Positions 11,144 through 23,100 of a DNA stretch of 64,000 bases are shown here, one piece after another. Position 1 is the stretch's first letter. Each line of letters opens with the position of its first letter. Source of the DNA: Balanoglossus misakiensis (lineage: Eukaryota > Hemichordata). Below the pieces are notes generated by a model that searched no databases, was not told the DNA's origin, and worked only from the letters and a program-made list of their open reading frames with translations. Made by a program: the position numbers and the translations under genes. The DNA lies in assembly GCA_040954595.2 (NCBI GenBank), contig CM082577.2:16182001-16246000 (forward strand). Reading direction: 5' to 3'.

Positions 11144-11340
11144 GGTAAGTATTTTATTGGATGCAATAATTGTAACCTTGCGATGAAGGCACATATCACT
11201 GTACTCTTCACAAAGAAAATTATTTAGGTAAAACATCAATTTTAGATTATTTACTTGAATTATCCGGTAAGTATTTTATTGGATGCAATAAAACTTGCAT
11301 TGTTGAAACCTTGCAATGAAGGCGCATATCACTGTACTCC
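11110..11340 (+). repeat. Local tandem duplication of the helicase exon end and donor
   Basis: tcagattatttacttgag, its GGTAAGTATTTTATTGGATG donor region and the following intron are repeated at about 11234-11340 (tagattatttacttgaattatccggtaagt). The second copy is diverged. The duplication gives two competing splice donors. Confidence 0.75.
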
Positions 11341-11744
11341 ACAACAAACAGGACATTGACTCATGCATAATACTTACCTATCTAACTACGCTAAAAAAAT
11401 ATGAAGACATGGGGTCCATAGAGTCCTGGAAAATCCTGGAAAGTCCTTGAATTTGATAGTGTTCCTGGAAGGATGCAATTTACCCCAGAAATACCTGGAA
11501 AATAATCAATAAATAACAATGATTATTCATCGTGTTTATACAGATAATAGTATATGTAGGTCGTGTTAACTATATGATCTTACCGGTCAACACTTCTAAA
11601 AAATCCAGATGTTTGTTTAAATACTCCTGGAAAACTAGTTGGAAACTCCTGAAATTTTATTTGATACCAGATCTAAGAACCTGGTGATGAGTAAGTGAAT
11701 TATGACATGTTCAATACTGAATGGTTTCCTGGTTTATTTTGTAG

Positions 11745-12290
11745 ACTAAACAACCTGACATGGCATCATAACAAAATCCCAGCTGAAGAAATCTGGCTGA
11801 ATATCGGTGGTGACAAGGGAGGAGGAAGTTTCAAAGGAATGTTCCAGCTTGCAAATGTGAATCGTCCAAACAATAAACAGAATACAGTAGTCTACTGTCT
11901 TTTTGAAAGTGAGGACAGCTATTCTAATTTGTCCACAGCTTTGGGAAGGTTTAAGGAGCAAATCAATCAACTGAAATCATTAACCTGGAAGTAAGTTTAT
12001 TTCTTAACATCGAACAAGTTTTGTGTAGAACTTCAATTATTTAAAGATATGTTATCAATACAATTTTGGAGTACATTGAAGTATGAGACAAAACACATAT
12101 TTCTCACTAATGATGTTTTCTTTTATTTTGATTGGAATAGAGACAAAACATTCCGAGTATTTGCATTTGGAGACTATGAGTATCTTTGTAAAATGTATGG
12201 ACTCAGTGGTCCTAGTGGAAGGCATTTCTGCAAAATACAGAAACAGGGCACTGCTAAATTGTGCCAAACAAATGCAGTATGAGCTCATCA
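11745..12290 (+). pseudogene. Relic of an uncharacterised transposase-like protein (GGDKGG...FGDYEYL)
   Basis: Exon 11745-11990 (acceptor TTTTGTAG, donor AA/GTAAGT) reads IPAEEIWLNIGGDKGGGSFK, GMFQLANVNRPNN and FESEDSYSNLSTAL. It joins in phase to exon 12141 (acceptor GGAATAG): KDKTFRVFAFGDYEYLCKMY, then GLSGPSGRHFC. After about 12235 the frame breaks, and the continuation is in another frame (NCAKQMQYELISMPSVRG). This block recurs in uncharacterised animal transposon proteins. Two Asp in GGDKGG and FGDYE, followed by a G-S-G-x-H-x-C turn, would fit an RNase H-like DDE core with an inserted zinc motif, but that is inference. The piggyBac element lies 1 kb downstream. Confidence 0.5.
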
Positions 12291-12372
12291 GTATGCCATC
12301 AGTGAGAGGAGACTTGCAAGATTTTCTTGCATTGCTAACACAATCAATAACTCCATAAGAAAGTGACAACAC

Positions 12373-12890
12373 ATGGATAGGATGGTTTATCCCCAAAGGA
12401 TATGGTTTATCCTGGAAAACACATTGGTGCGACATAAGGGTAAGAGTTGCAGTTTGCTGAACCACCAAATGAATGAAGGAGCACTTCAAAAAAATGACAA
12501 AATATCAGCCCGTGAAGTCATCAAGCTTACAGATAAAAACACAAGACATAAACTCGTACGTGCCATAGCCACAAAATTGCAGGGATACTTCCCGTCAACC
12601 ACAGAAGTAATTTCAGCCAGAAGAAGATTCAGCAAAGAGTTTGCCTTCTACAGAAGACAGCAACTGGATATACTAAGGCTTGATATGGATTGTGTTACAA
12701 CACTCCTAGCCTGGCCTGTTATTTTATGTGTGAAAGTCACGACCGCCGTACCACGTTCAAATCAAGTTTACTTTACACTCCAATCTCCGAAAAAGTATGG
12801 CCGGATCAAAAGACCCCCTATATAGAACTGGCAGCAATTACTCAAAGGTGCGAATTTGATTGCTGAACACCCTACCCCCCTGGTGGACAG
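12373..12890 (+). pseudogene. Further relic of a transposon protein
   Basis: The 150-codon open frame reads ISAREVIKLTDKNTRHKLVR, AIATKLQGYFPSTTEVISAR and LDMDCVTTLLAWPVILC. It then stops, and NWQQLLKGANLIAEHPTPLV follows in a shifted frame to a possible donor TG/GTGAGT at about 12898. I recognise no named family. Together with the piece at 15951-16065 it is probably the gene that the piggyBac element interrupts. Confidence 0.4.
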
Positions 12891-13596
12891 GATTTGGTGA
12901 GTGACACATCCTTGTCAAAGTCTACCTGCACAGGTACTTATTTAGAACATCATTTGGTAGAACAGGAGAATGTGCATCAAGTCGGAGGTAACACTTAACC
13001 GACAACCGTCCCTATTCCCTCGACTTCGGGGTTCAAATTAACTGCCATTCATCATTGCCCATACATCCGAGTTCCTCGACCTCAACAGATTATGTCCATT
13101 CAGAACATTGGCCTCCAGGCTGTTGGTGTAACACGTAAAGAAACAAGTGATGAGTCAGAGAAGTTTTTGTAGAAGTGTAACTCTATGAAACGTGAGGGAA
13201 ATGGCAAAGTAAAGTCCACAGCTGAAGGAAGACTTAACCCTTTGCTGCCCAGGGCACCCTCATGCGCCCGACATGCGCTGCTGTCCACAGCACCCGTATC
13301 CGCCCGAGATTTCCTTCTTCCGGGTTTGGGAAATTCCATCCGGGATAGCACGCAAAGTACCCGCCTTTTGATTATGATAATGTGGTGACGTCTGGTTTAT
13401 ATCCGGGACCTTACTTTGACGTCAATGAATATGTATGTTCCCATTGGATAAATTTGAATTACAATCGTTTGAAGTTGTTTGCCGCCTACGCGTCACGGAA
13501 AATTATCATAACCGCTGACCTCTGTAGTGTAAAAATATTCACGTCGTGTACACTTTCCACTTTAACCTTTTACACGACCTATATTAAACAACAACA

Positions 13597-15306
13597 ATGG
13601 ATCCCGGCCGTGCTAATGCGGAAGTAATGAGGTTTCTTTTGGACGACGACGACGATGAAGAATTTCTCGGTTTTCCAGCGGAGGATACGGCCAGCGACAT
13701 CGAAATCCGCGAAATCAACGATGCGCTGCGACAAGTTCTCGAGCTGGAGAATGAGAACGACTTAGAAGTCCCGGAAGATCTGCGTAACATCCCGTGGTCG
13801 GCCGATCTAGAAAATTTTGATTTACCAACGTTTCTCGTAGGCGAATCAGGGCCAAACCACAACCTGGCGGCAGGTTCTCAGCCTCTTGATTATTTTTTTT
13901 TACTGATTCCGCCGTATTTTATACGACGCTTGGCAGAGGAGACCAACCGTTACGCCGATCAAAAACAGCGCGCGACGGGCATCGACCGCTATTGGTATGA
14001 CACAAAACCCGACGAAATCAAGGCGTTCATCGCGATCAATATTTTGATGGGAATACACCAGCTTCCCAACATCAACTTGTACTGGTCGACTGATGACAGG
14101 CTTCAGGTCCCGGGCATAACCAAAATTATGACCAAAAACCGTTATAAGAAGTTGTGTCAATACTTTCACGTCAACGATAACGAAGCCGACCAGCCAGCTG
14201 AAAACCCTCACCGAGATCGCATGCATAAGATCCGCCCGCTCCTCGACGTCATCCAGCTCACATTCCCGGCAAACTATGTCCCCTTTCGCGAGATTTCCAT
14301 CGATGAGGGAATGGTAAAATTTAAGGGGCATAGCTACATGATTCAGTATCTGCCAGCGAAACCAATCAAATGGGGGTTCAAGCTTTGGATCATCGCTTGC
14401 CCCCGTACCGGGTACTGCCTCAACATCGATCCGTACACCGGGAAGAAAGGTGGTCAAGTCGCCCAGAAAGGTCTGGGATATTCGGTTATTTGGCAACTGT
14501 CGCACATGTACCACAACATGGGGCACGTTTTATTTTATGATAATTTTTTTAGTTCAGTCGGGTTAGCCCTCGATCTGCTAAAATCGGGTACGCTTTGCTG
14601 CAGTACAGTTCGGCCAAACCGAGTTGGATTTCCCGTCGATCTCCGGAATGTAAAACTCGATAGCAACGCGTCAAAAACTCGCCAGTTTGGGAAGCTGACG
14701 GCAACTGTGTGGCAGGATAAAAGACAAGTTACCACACTTTCAACATCATCCCAGCCTGAGTGTGTAACAACAAGACGGCGAGCCGGAGAAGTGTCCTGTC
14801 CCAAGAGTATTGTTGACTACAACAAATATATGGGCGGTGTCGACCTTTCAGACCAACTCGCGACCTACTATCCTTTGGGCGGAAAGCACTTCAAGTACTG
14901 GAAGTACCTGTTTTGGTCCATTCTAAACAGGGCAATCTGCAACGCCTGGATTTTGTACAAGATTGCCAATATTCCAGCTCCAAGACGAAGATACCGCCAG
15001 CTGGATTTCCGCCTAGATCTGTGTACACAGTTGACAGCTGGATTCAGTGGTAGAAAGCGACCAGGGCCATCACCAGCTCCTGTCCTACTTCCAGCGTCGC
15101 TGAGTGCGGATAATTTTCCCGGCCACCAGTGCACAAAATTGGACACTTCCCGGCAAAAAAAGGGCTGTGTTCTTTGTGCTAAGCAAAAGAGGAAGACGCA
15201 GTCTGGCAGAGCTGTCCAAACAACGTGGATGTGCTGCAATTGCAGAGTAGCCCTTTGCAAAGTCGACTGCTTTGCAAAGTACCATGCCATCCAGTACCAG
15301 GCATAA
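13597..15306 (+). CDS. PiggyBac transposase (PGBD-like), apparently intact
   Basis: The 569-aa protein cuts and pastes its own element at TTAA sites. It starts with an acidic N-terminus (DDDDDEEF, residues 16-23). Residues about 97-455 form the DDE_Tnp_1_7 transposase domain, with ISIDEGMVKFKG (D236), VLFYDNFFSS (D315) and YMGGVDLSDQ (D416), the three catalytic aspartates of the family. The C-terminus has the Cys-rich cross-brace zinc module (CVLCAKQKRK, then WMCCNCRVALCKVDCF). Length and order match active family members. It is intronless, the ATG at 13597 lies about 360 bp inside the left end, and its base composition is more GC-rich than the surroundings. An AATAAA at 15448-15453 may be the polyadenylation signal. 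Confidence 0.95.
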   Translation: MDPGRANAEVMRFLLDDDDDEEFLGFPAEDTASDIEIREINDALRQVLELENENDLEVPEDLRNIPWSADLENFDLPTFLVGESGPNHNLAAGSQPLDYFFLLIPPYFIRRLAEETNRYADQKQRATGIDRYWYDTKPDEIKAFIAINILMGIHQLPNINLYWSTDDRLQVPGITKIMTKNRYKKLCQYFHVNDNEADQPAENPHRDRMHKIRPLLDVIQLTFPANYVPFREISIDEGMVKFKGHSYMIQYLPAKPIKWGFKLWIIACPRTGYCLNIDPYTGKKGGQVAQKGLGYSVIWQLSHMYHNMGHVLFYDNFFSSVGLALDLLKSGTLCCSTVRPNRVGFPVDLRNVKLDSNASKTRQFGKLTATVWQDKRQVTTLSTSSQPECVTTRRRAGEVSCPKSIVDYNKYMGGVDLSDQLATYYPLGGKHFKYWKYLFWSILNRAICNAWILYKIANIPAPRRRYRQLDFRLDLCTQLTAGFSGRKRPGPSPAPVLLPASLSADNFPGHQCTKLDTSRQKKGCVLCAKQKRKTQSGRAVQTTWMCCNCRVALCKVDCFAKYHAIQYQA

Positions 15307-15501
15307 AATGGCCCTTTGCTTTTCACGGCCAACAAACGGCCCTTTTCAGGGCCATCACTAGAAGTCACACTACTGTAAAAAAAATGTGACCCAAGCCAAA
15401 CGGCCCTTTTCAGGGCCAACAAATCCTCCAAAAAGAGAATACCGAAAAATAAAAATGTAAGCACCCACTCTCAACAACACAAACACACACAAACGTATAC
15501 A

Positions 15502-15502
15502 G

Positions 15503-15537
<35 letters not shown>
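15502..15537. repeat. (CA)n microsatellite inside the piggyBac 3' region
   Basis: Uninterrupted CA dinucleotides between tcacacac and cacagtga. This tract may vary in length among copies of the element. Confidence 0.95.
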
Positions 15538-15539
<2 letters not shown>

Positions 15540-15950
15540 GACAGAAAGAAGGAAAGGAAACCTTTAACTTAATAGTAAAAGGAAAGAAATTACTGTCAAT
15601 AATGTGAAAAACTGACAAAGAGACCTGTAATTTAGTTTTATTTATTCTCATTCAAAACTAATTTCCTCTTCACCTGAAACAGAAAGTGTAAAATGCACAA
15701 AACCTGCTTTCCATGAACTATAGTTGAATGGAAACTTTCTGGACACATCACATGCCACACATCATTGAAACGGGAATTTTCAGAACTGTAAAATAAATTT
15801 TACCTGCTACAGTCAATTCCCAACCATTTTTGAGCAAATTCTGGTAAAAACACACACCTAATTTTGATTGCACAATCTCACTAATTCAGTGAAAAGTTCT
15901 GGGCTCCACTATGCATTGTTATGCAAATGAGCTGTGCTGCAAAGGGTTAA

Positions 15951-16326
15951 AGGATAGTAATCAGCAACCAGTATCATTGTTCTCATCTATTGTACAGAAC
16001 TTGCGACTCAAAGAAGAAAAGTTTACTGTCTTCACAAGTGCCAATGATGAAGAAATAGATCAACTGTAGGACCACCTTCACCAAATAGATGACAGTATAC
16101 AAGAATCAAGTTCATCAAAGTGAGAATTGTTTGGCAACATCTTATTTGTTAGGCATGTTCCTAGAGGGAACCCAAAGTGCAAAGCAATTTGACATGCAGT
16201 TTTGCAACAATTTAAACAAAAATATTGTAACTCAAACAACTATAAGAAGCTTCATACTAAATTTCAAAGAAGTAAGCTATCACTTCAGAAATGAAGGTTT
16301 TTACTAGTCATGTACCAATGTTCAAA
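15951..16326 (+). other. Right flank of the interrupted relic, plus repeat fragment
   Basis: 15951-16065 reads FSSIVQNLRLKEEKFTVFTS, then ANDEEIDQL and a stop, in the frame that continues from the left side of the piggyBac insertion. The part from about 16180 shows weak similarity (ttttgcaacaatttaaacaaaa) to the dispersed repeat at 55310-55340. Confidence 0.45.
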
Positions 16327-16790
16327 TCAATCTGACCAGTGTTGGTTGAGATTCTGAATTTTGACCAATTTCACATTTCCAAGTTAATTTGCATATTTTG
16401 GCAATGACAACTTTATTTGAACAAACTCCCATCTACAGCCTGATCGGCATCTACACGCCAAACATCGAGCTGATACGCGCAGCAGTTTTTAATTTTTTAT
16501 GTGGACGGGCATCCATACATACATACAGGCGCAACTGATTCCACAAGGTGCCATGCTATATATACATACACCAAGTGGGACCTAAAATGGATGTTTTACC
16601 CCATTTTAAGTCCCATTTGGTTTATATGTATATATGTACCATATATGATATTTGGTGTGCAGATGTATTACGGGCTGTAGATGTAAGTTTGTTCAAATGA
16701 AATTGTCATTGCCAAAATATGCAAATTAGCTGGAAAAATCTGAATTTGGTCAAAACTCAGTAACTACTAGTCAGATTGACTTGCAAATTG
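16327..16790. mobile_element. Inverted-repeat element (foldback), family member also at 38690-38945
   Basis: The left arm (about 16327-16440) and the right arm (about 16672-16778) are inverted copies; gcatattttggcaatgacaa and atctacagcc are mirrored by ggctgtagat and ttgtcattgccaaaatatgc. The centre contains ccatacatacatacag and paired cccattt/aaatggg motifs. Unit-related sequence recurs once, on the plus strand, near 38720-38945 (tttggtgtgtaggtgcag, gggctgtagatgggagtttg). Confidence 0.7.
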
Positions 16791-18019
16791 GTGTGTATTT
16801 ATTGCTCAGACTTAAGGCTGGAAGAAAAAATAAATTGTTCATAGAAACTGCTGCTTCTACTTTGGCTGATTTGGAATTTTTTTATTTTTTTTGGATTGTG
16901 GCAAATTCTTACTTCTGCATTACAGGGATACCATGTGCAAATAAAACCGTCATTTCACCCCAACTATGCGCTCCAAAACTGATTTGGCATTAACACCAGA
17001 GGACGTGTAGACCCTGAGCCAGTAGGGGTTTACCTCCCCCACCCCCCCCCCCCCCCCCCACCCCCAGGGAATTTTTGAGACAATGTTTTTCTGAAAGCCT
17101 ATCATATACTTAGTAAAATTCACTTTGTTTGCCATCTGGGCACCGGGGCGTTTTCGAGTTATTGGCTTCTAAATTATATTGGGTAACGTATGTAGAAATG
17201 CCTAAAAGTGCATATAAATTGACGTAGGGGGGTAATTTAGTCTTGTAAAATACTGTCTCTCTGAATGTATACCTAGAACAACAGGGAAGTATTTGGTATC
17301 AAAAGAAAGCTTAATAAACAAGCTTTCCATTAATTACAAAATAAAAGTGATATGGCAAATCATGACATCATAGTGACGTCCTAAGTCAAAATACCCTTAC
17401 GAAAATGGTGTTCTGTTCACCTATAAATGTGAGGTTTTGCAAAACACGTCTCTGAGCAATTGTACTGATGAAAACTGTGATGTGTTTGGTATCAACAGAA
17501 AGCTGATTGAGTAAAGTATCTAATTATTGCAAAAAATTGATATAATAATCAATTACGTCATCATTACATCATACTTCCAAGTACCCTTACCAATTAGTGA
17601 CTATGATGACAAGTTATTACCTTCGGAGATAGGTGCCTTTAAATAAAAAAAATTGGTAAGGAAGGTTTGTGAGGTCCATTCTATGTAAAAAATGGTGCTG
17701 ATTCCAAAAAAGTCAGTCTTATTGACCCCACCCAAGACAAAATTGCCATTTTGGCACTTTTTAACCCAAAAAAGGTCATTTTTAGAAAACACTAAAAACA
17801 CACTGTTTTCATCACATTCGAAGATCTGATGACATATGATATGCCTATTCTATGTAAAAGTTGGTTGATATTACGACAAAAGCAGTCTGACTGACCCCAA
17901 ACGAGACAGAATTGCCTTTTTGACCATTTTTGCCCCAAAACGTCATTTTTAGACAAAACTTAAAACACACTCTTCTATTCATATTGATTGATTTGCGTGA
18001 CCTTTACATCCTGGCACGA
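16791..18019. repeat. Gene-free stretch with a diverged tandem duplication
   Basis: 17641-17800 and 17821-17975 are diverged direct copies: both contain ctattctatgtaaaa-type sequence, tgaccccaccc/tgaccccaaac, gacaaaattgccattttg/gacagaattgcctttttg, and cattttta followed by a stretch ending in acacact. A second pair of related blocks with ggtatcaaaagaaagct and ggtatcaacagaaagctg lies at about 17300 and 17491. A poly-C tract is at 17045-17059. No protein-like frame is seen. Confidence 0.6.
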
Positions 18020-18326
18020 TTTAAAGGGACAAAGTCATTCTCTCGCTGCCCTTTTCCATTAATTATGTTTGATACAAGACGCCGTTTATGTTATTCTACA
18101 TGTGGATATATGGTGAATCAAGACTCGCCCAAAATGAATAAATGGTAAAGACTGATTATTCATTTTGGAGAGTTTTTCTTTTCGTGACTACTAGTGGGAT
18201 GGAAGTGGTGTGTGGTTGAACGTTGATTCACTATTATCCATATGTACATTAACATAAACGGTGTCTTGTATATAAAACATAATTAATGGAAAAAGGGCAG
18301 CGAGAGAGAGACTTTGTCCCTTTAAA
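18020..18326. mobile_element. Foldback element with ~120-bp inverted arms
   Basis: tttaaagggacaaagtc at 18020 is mirrored by gactttgtccctttaaa ending at 18326. Within the arms, ctcgctgccc, ttccattaattatgttt, acaagac and cgtttatgtta are mirrored in order. The loop is about 60 bp. The short ORFs across it are incidental. Confidence 0.85.
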
Positions 18327-18573
18327 CTCTGGATCAATCAAGGATCAATCAACCTTACTTACTGCATCTGTGCATTGTAAATCATCCCAAAACAACATTT
18401 TTGAATATTGTCTTTTACACAAAAGGGAACATGTTGTGTGTAAGGTTGAATTATGTATAAAGCCATACCAACAAAACACGGGTGTTTCTAAAACTTGTAA
18501 TGAGCAGAACCTACAGTAATGACCATGAAATAGATCAAATAATTAATAATAAGCAATAACGACCAAAAAATAT

Positions 18574-19040
18574 AGCTGCAAGCAGCAATAGCGGGCCCAA
18601 GTCAAAATAGCACATAGCAACATACGAGTAACCAGTACAGGTGAGTGCTTATTCTCACAAAATATGAAGTCTCAACGTCCTTAAGTTAGGAGCCAAAAAA
18701 ATGAACACTACACTAGTCTAGGTATAACATAAACTGTACCCCTATCCCTATTGGTTCACCTATAATTAGGTATGCATCATATAATTAATGAGATAAGCAG
18801 GTGACACAGGTGACCCCGAAATTTGGATTTTTATTTTAGTCCCATTCCTCCAAATGCCAAGGCTGTATCTGCTGTTGATGCCTAGATATGGTAAAGTAGG
18901 TCAAAGGTAACCTGTACAACATCTGATTGCTTTTTTAGATCCCCGAGAAACTAGATGCTGAGAGATGTCAATCAATTGGACACTCAGCAGCTGCATCAAC
19001 AAGAGCTCGGTAGACATTGCATGGATTGATTCCTGGCTTC
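18574..19040 (+). mobile_element. GGGCCCAAG-family repeat, copy a
   Basis: It begins agctgcaagcagcaatagc followed by gggcccaag, the same terminus as at 27265, 28929 and 36494, and inverted at 39643. Internal blocks (attaggtatgcatc, gcaggtgacacaggtgaccc, taggtcaaaggtaacc) match the other copies. The right boundary is unclear. Confidence 0.7.
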
Positions 19041-20172
19041 ATTTAAGAGTTATGGGGTCAGCACTGACATGTCGGTACATTTGTATATATTTCTTGTAAA
19101 TTTAGTTATTTTAAGTGTACACATCTGTATTTGAACATTTTATTTGTAAGTGTATATGAAGTTATTTTGTAGGTTGTAGTTATAGTTAATTATAGTATAG
19201 TATAGTTAAAGGTTATTTCTGTTTGTTTGGTGTGTGTGTGTCATTCAATCAAAGTGTAGGGTACCTATATATAATATCACGGCCATACTGGTAAAAATTT
19301 CAAATGTTTCACAGACACTATTAGCGTTTTGTAAACACAGAGAATTAAAGGTTTATGAGCTGCAACTGGTTAAAAAAATTAAAGTTTTAAATAATCTCAT
19401 ATATGCTTTCAATTATGTCTAATATAACAAGCTCAACATATATTTATGACAAAATGGCCAAAAATTAAAGAAAAACAAAGATTCCTGCAATTTTTCAAAC
19501 AGTGCAATATTGTCATGAAAAAAGAAAATATAATCCCTTACAAAAATGCCAACAAAGCAGCAGCTCTGCAGCAGTTCTGCTGTGAAGACATTCTGGTGCT
19601 CTTGCAGACACGCTGTGGTGTTCTCGCAGGGAGTGTCTCTGCAGCAGAGGCAATGCGGCAGGTCGCAACTAAATGTGGCTCTGCAGTAGAGGTGGTAATC
19701 CTTGCATTAAGGACACAAGAGCTTGCCGCAAAGTAGCCGCAAAGATGCAAGGCTTTTCTCTATGCAGAAATGATGCAAGAATAATTCTCAAAGGTACAAA
19801 TCCATGCAGCAGGGACACAAGAATTGACCTTTTTATGATCTCCAACTTTGGTTGAACTTAATTGATATCAGGTGATGTGAAACAAAGCTAGTAATTGACC
19901 AAAGTCATTTTGCCGCCATTTTCTAAACTTGCAAGCATCAAACACAGACAAAGAGAAAAAACAGACTAGCAACACGGCATGTCCCTTTCATGTTATGTGC
20001 GCCTCGGTAAACAATGGCTGAGATAAGCTTCAAATGTGTCAGACTCCGCGGAGACCCGGGTTGGTCTCACGTATGTGTCATTATTGTACGATATTATGCG
20101 ACAATTGTGGCGAGATTTCCCAGAATACTTTGCGGTAGCGTCATTTTATCAACAGCAACCTGCAGCGTCAAC
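19041..20172. other. Gene-free stretch upstream of the C2H2 gene
   Basis: AT-rich until about 19550, followed by a region of irregular gcagcagctctgcagcag/ctgcagcagaggcaatg near-repeats (19555-19740). 19960-20172 is more GC-rich and contains a candidate leader with an upstream in-frame ATG (20014). I see no independent gene. Confidence 0.5.
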
Positions 20173-23100
20173 ATGGCTTCCAACAATGCGAACGATGACA
20201 TTGAGTTTGAAGAAGACGACAATTTTTCAGAGAGCGATTTTGAATTGTCGTTATCGGACGATGACGAACAATTAACGGTTGAGGGCATGCCTGGTTCTGT
20301 TCCTGTTCATCAGCGTATGGCTGAATACCACTACAAATGTCCAATCTGCGACAAAGTGCTGAAGTCCGCTGCCGGGTTTTCCAACCATGTAAAAGTCCAC
20401 AAGGTCTCCGAAAAATACAATGGTGAGTAGTCAATGATATTTGGACGGTAATAGTCAGGTGGAAATTTCAGAAAATGAGCATTTTAAAAGCATGTCAGGC
20501 ATTTTTTGGTACAAGCTGGGAACAAGTTGTTTTTGGATATTTCGAATACGCTGATTTCGAATTTGCCTGTTCCCAAAAATTCTTTTCACGTTTTCATGTC
20601 GAAAATGGCAAATTAATTTGTGACGTCATAATTTCAAAATACCTAAAAGAAAATGCTGTTTGTAGCCATTATGGTGCAATATCACAGGTCAACACCATAA
20701 TAGTCTATTGAAATCATATTCTTATAATCATTTAAATATTTTAAAACAGTTTTTTTAATTTAGAAACATTTTGTGAATTGGTAAAATGCTAATTTATGTT
20801 AATTAGGTCCAGGTGGAAATTTCAGAAAATGAGCATTTTAAAAGCATGTCATTCATTTTTTTTGGTACAAGCTGGGAACAAGTTGTTTTTGGATATTTCG
20901 AATACGCTGATTTCGAATTTGCCTGTTCCCAAAAATTCTTTTCACGTTTTCATGTCGAAAATGGCAAATTAATTTGTGACGTCATAATTTCAAAATACCT
21001 AAAAGAATAAAAGAAAACGCTGTTTGTAGCCATTATGGTGCAATATCACAGGTAAACACCATAATAGTCTATTGAAATCATATTCTTATATTCATTTAAA
21101 TATTTTTAAACAATTTTTTTAATTTAGAAACATTTTGTGAATTGGTAAAATGCTAATTTATGTTAATTAGGTCCAGGTGGAAATTTCAGAAAATGAGCAT
21201 TTTAAAAGCATGTCATTCATTTTTTTGGTACAAGCTGGGAACAAGTTGTTTTTGGATATTTAGAATACGCTGATTTCGAATTTGCCTGTTCCCAAAAATT
21301 CTTTTCACGTTTTCATGTCGAAAATGGCAAATTAATTTGTGACGTCATAATTTCAAAATACCTAAAAGAAAACGCTGTTTGTAGCCATTATGGTGCAATA
21401 TCACAGGTCAACACCATAATAGTCTATTGAAATCATATTCTTATATTCATTTAAATATTTTTAAGCATTTTTTTAAATTTAGAAACGTTTGGTGAATTGG
21501 TAAAAATGCTAATTTATGTTAATTAGGTGACACACCCATCTAAAATCAATGGTCTACAAAAGAGAGCCAACAGTGTTAAGTGAGGTGTCTATTCCAATGT
21601 TTTCAGGGTCAAGGAATTCAAATATGCAATCGATTACCTTGTCAGACAAGGTGCAGCATGGAAAATATGCAAAATTAGCTTAATTACTCATGATGTCATG
21701 CTAAAATTGACAATTGAAAGCTAATGATACGACTATGGCCAGTGAGGTGTCTATTCACATGTTTTTGGCAAATGTTTGCATTTTAATGAATAACTGAAAT
21801 GAAACTTTTCATATTTGTATGTAATAGCATGTAAAAACAACAAAAACAAACAAATAAACATACACAACGAGGATTTAGTTTAGACTGTACATGCTCGTTG
21901 GTAACATCGTGACCGATCGCTCCGTTAAAAAACACCAGAACATTGAACGTATGAACGTTTAGGTCCACAATTCACAAGTTATTGAACTATGAATGTATGT
22001 TCAATGTTGTGAAAAGCCAAAAACATACTTTTTGCAAACAAAACTGGCATTTGTTAACGTACAAGTTGTTCATTAATAGCGAAAGCATCGTATGGCCACA
22101 CTTACATTATGCCAGCACCGTATATTCATGCTTAGTTATAAGACGTTGAATGCACACTGATGGCCCGACGTCCTCGGTGTTTTTTTGAAACCCGGTCTCT
22201 AACAACAATTTATCTTCATAAGTAAAGAGTAATGTGTATTTTTATTACGTTTTTATATATGATACTGTGTGCAAAGTGAAGATTGTGTCAGTGAGGCAAC
22301 ATATATACATGTATGTTTAATCCACTTGGGTGTCATACTTGGCTCAGATGTGCGTTAATGTGTACTAAACAAATTCAGATAGCGAGCCACAATATCTGTT
22401 GATGAGTTTCCATGGCAACCATTTTTTTTCATTTTTTCAAAATGGCCGCCAATACAGATAATCTCACCCACAAAATAACAATTATAAAACACCACAATAA
22501 ATTCATATTACAATATTTGAAACAAGAAACTGCTCAAAGAGTAATTTTCAAAATATATATCATCACTAAACTAGTTATAGGGGTAAATACAGGATCGAGA
22601 TTCAGTCGCTAAAGAAATTCAAGTTTGGTAATAACCCCGGATACAACAAACTTAGTTAAAACACTGTATAACCATATATATATATTATAATAGTGGCCTG
22701 GCATAAACACAATTTTCGTAACATTTCGGCATTTTGTGATAAAAGTTTAACAAGTAAAGCTCAGTTGATTCGTTATTTTCCCCATAAAAATATCTTTGAT
22801 GAACAAAATTCCACATTTAGTGAACCCAGGAAAAAAACGGCATCTTGTTTCTCAACCTTATAAATTGATCTGACCAGTTTGAATCAGTGCAGAATCCAGC
22901 TTTTCTATTTTATCTTCATCAAATGATTCATGCAAATAAAGAATCACTTCCCCATAAAATGGTGGCAGAAAGCCAGTATCATGACAGTCGATTGGTTTGT
23001 TAAAGTTACTATAGAAACAAACTATGTCTAGGGTGCGTGTACATAGATAGATGTTAGGAATCAAAATCAAAATCTGTTTCAAACTTTTCATCCAATACTT

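Larger units (their letters stand above)
13238..15946 (+). mobile_element. Complete piggyBac-family transposon
   Basis: The element is 2709 bp, bounded by TTAA at 13234-13237 and TTAA at 15947-15950, the target-site duplication characteristic of piggyBac. The ends are CCCTTTGCTGC... and ...GCTGCAAAGGG, short inverted repeats. Inside the right end are two hairpin-like repeats, acggcccttttcagggcc, at about 15336-15353 and 15400-15417, followed by a (CA)n tract. One uninterrupted transposase ORF is present. Removing the element and one TTAA joins flanking coding-like sequence (QLKEDLKDSNQQPV, then SLFSSIVQNLRLKEE). Intact ends plus an intact ORF suggest recent activity. Confidence 0.95.

Noticed and set aside
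13900-15464. Several minus-strand ORFs of 90-208 codons
   Set aside because: They are antisense shadows of the piggyBac transposase, with no motifs of their own.
19446-19736. 96-codon ORF rich in Ala/Gln
   Set aside because: It comes from irregular gcagcag-type low-complexity sequence, and an equally long antisense ORF exists.
20475-21010. Repeated open frame (FGYFEYADFEFACSQKFF) in the 360-bp tandem units
   Set aside because: It is broken in the third copy and its diverged inverted relative is not open, so it is chance coding in a repeat.
20456-21528. CRISPR-like array
   Set aside because: The units are contiguous 354-364-bp copies without spacers, in an animal genome.
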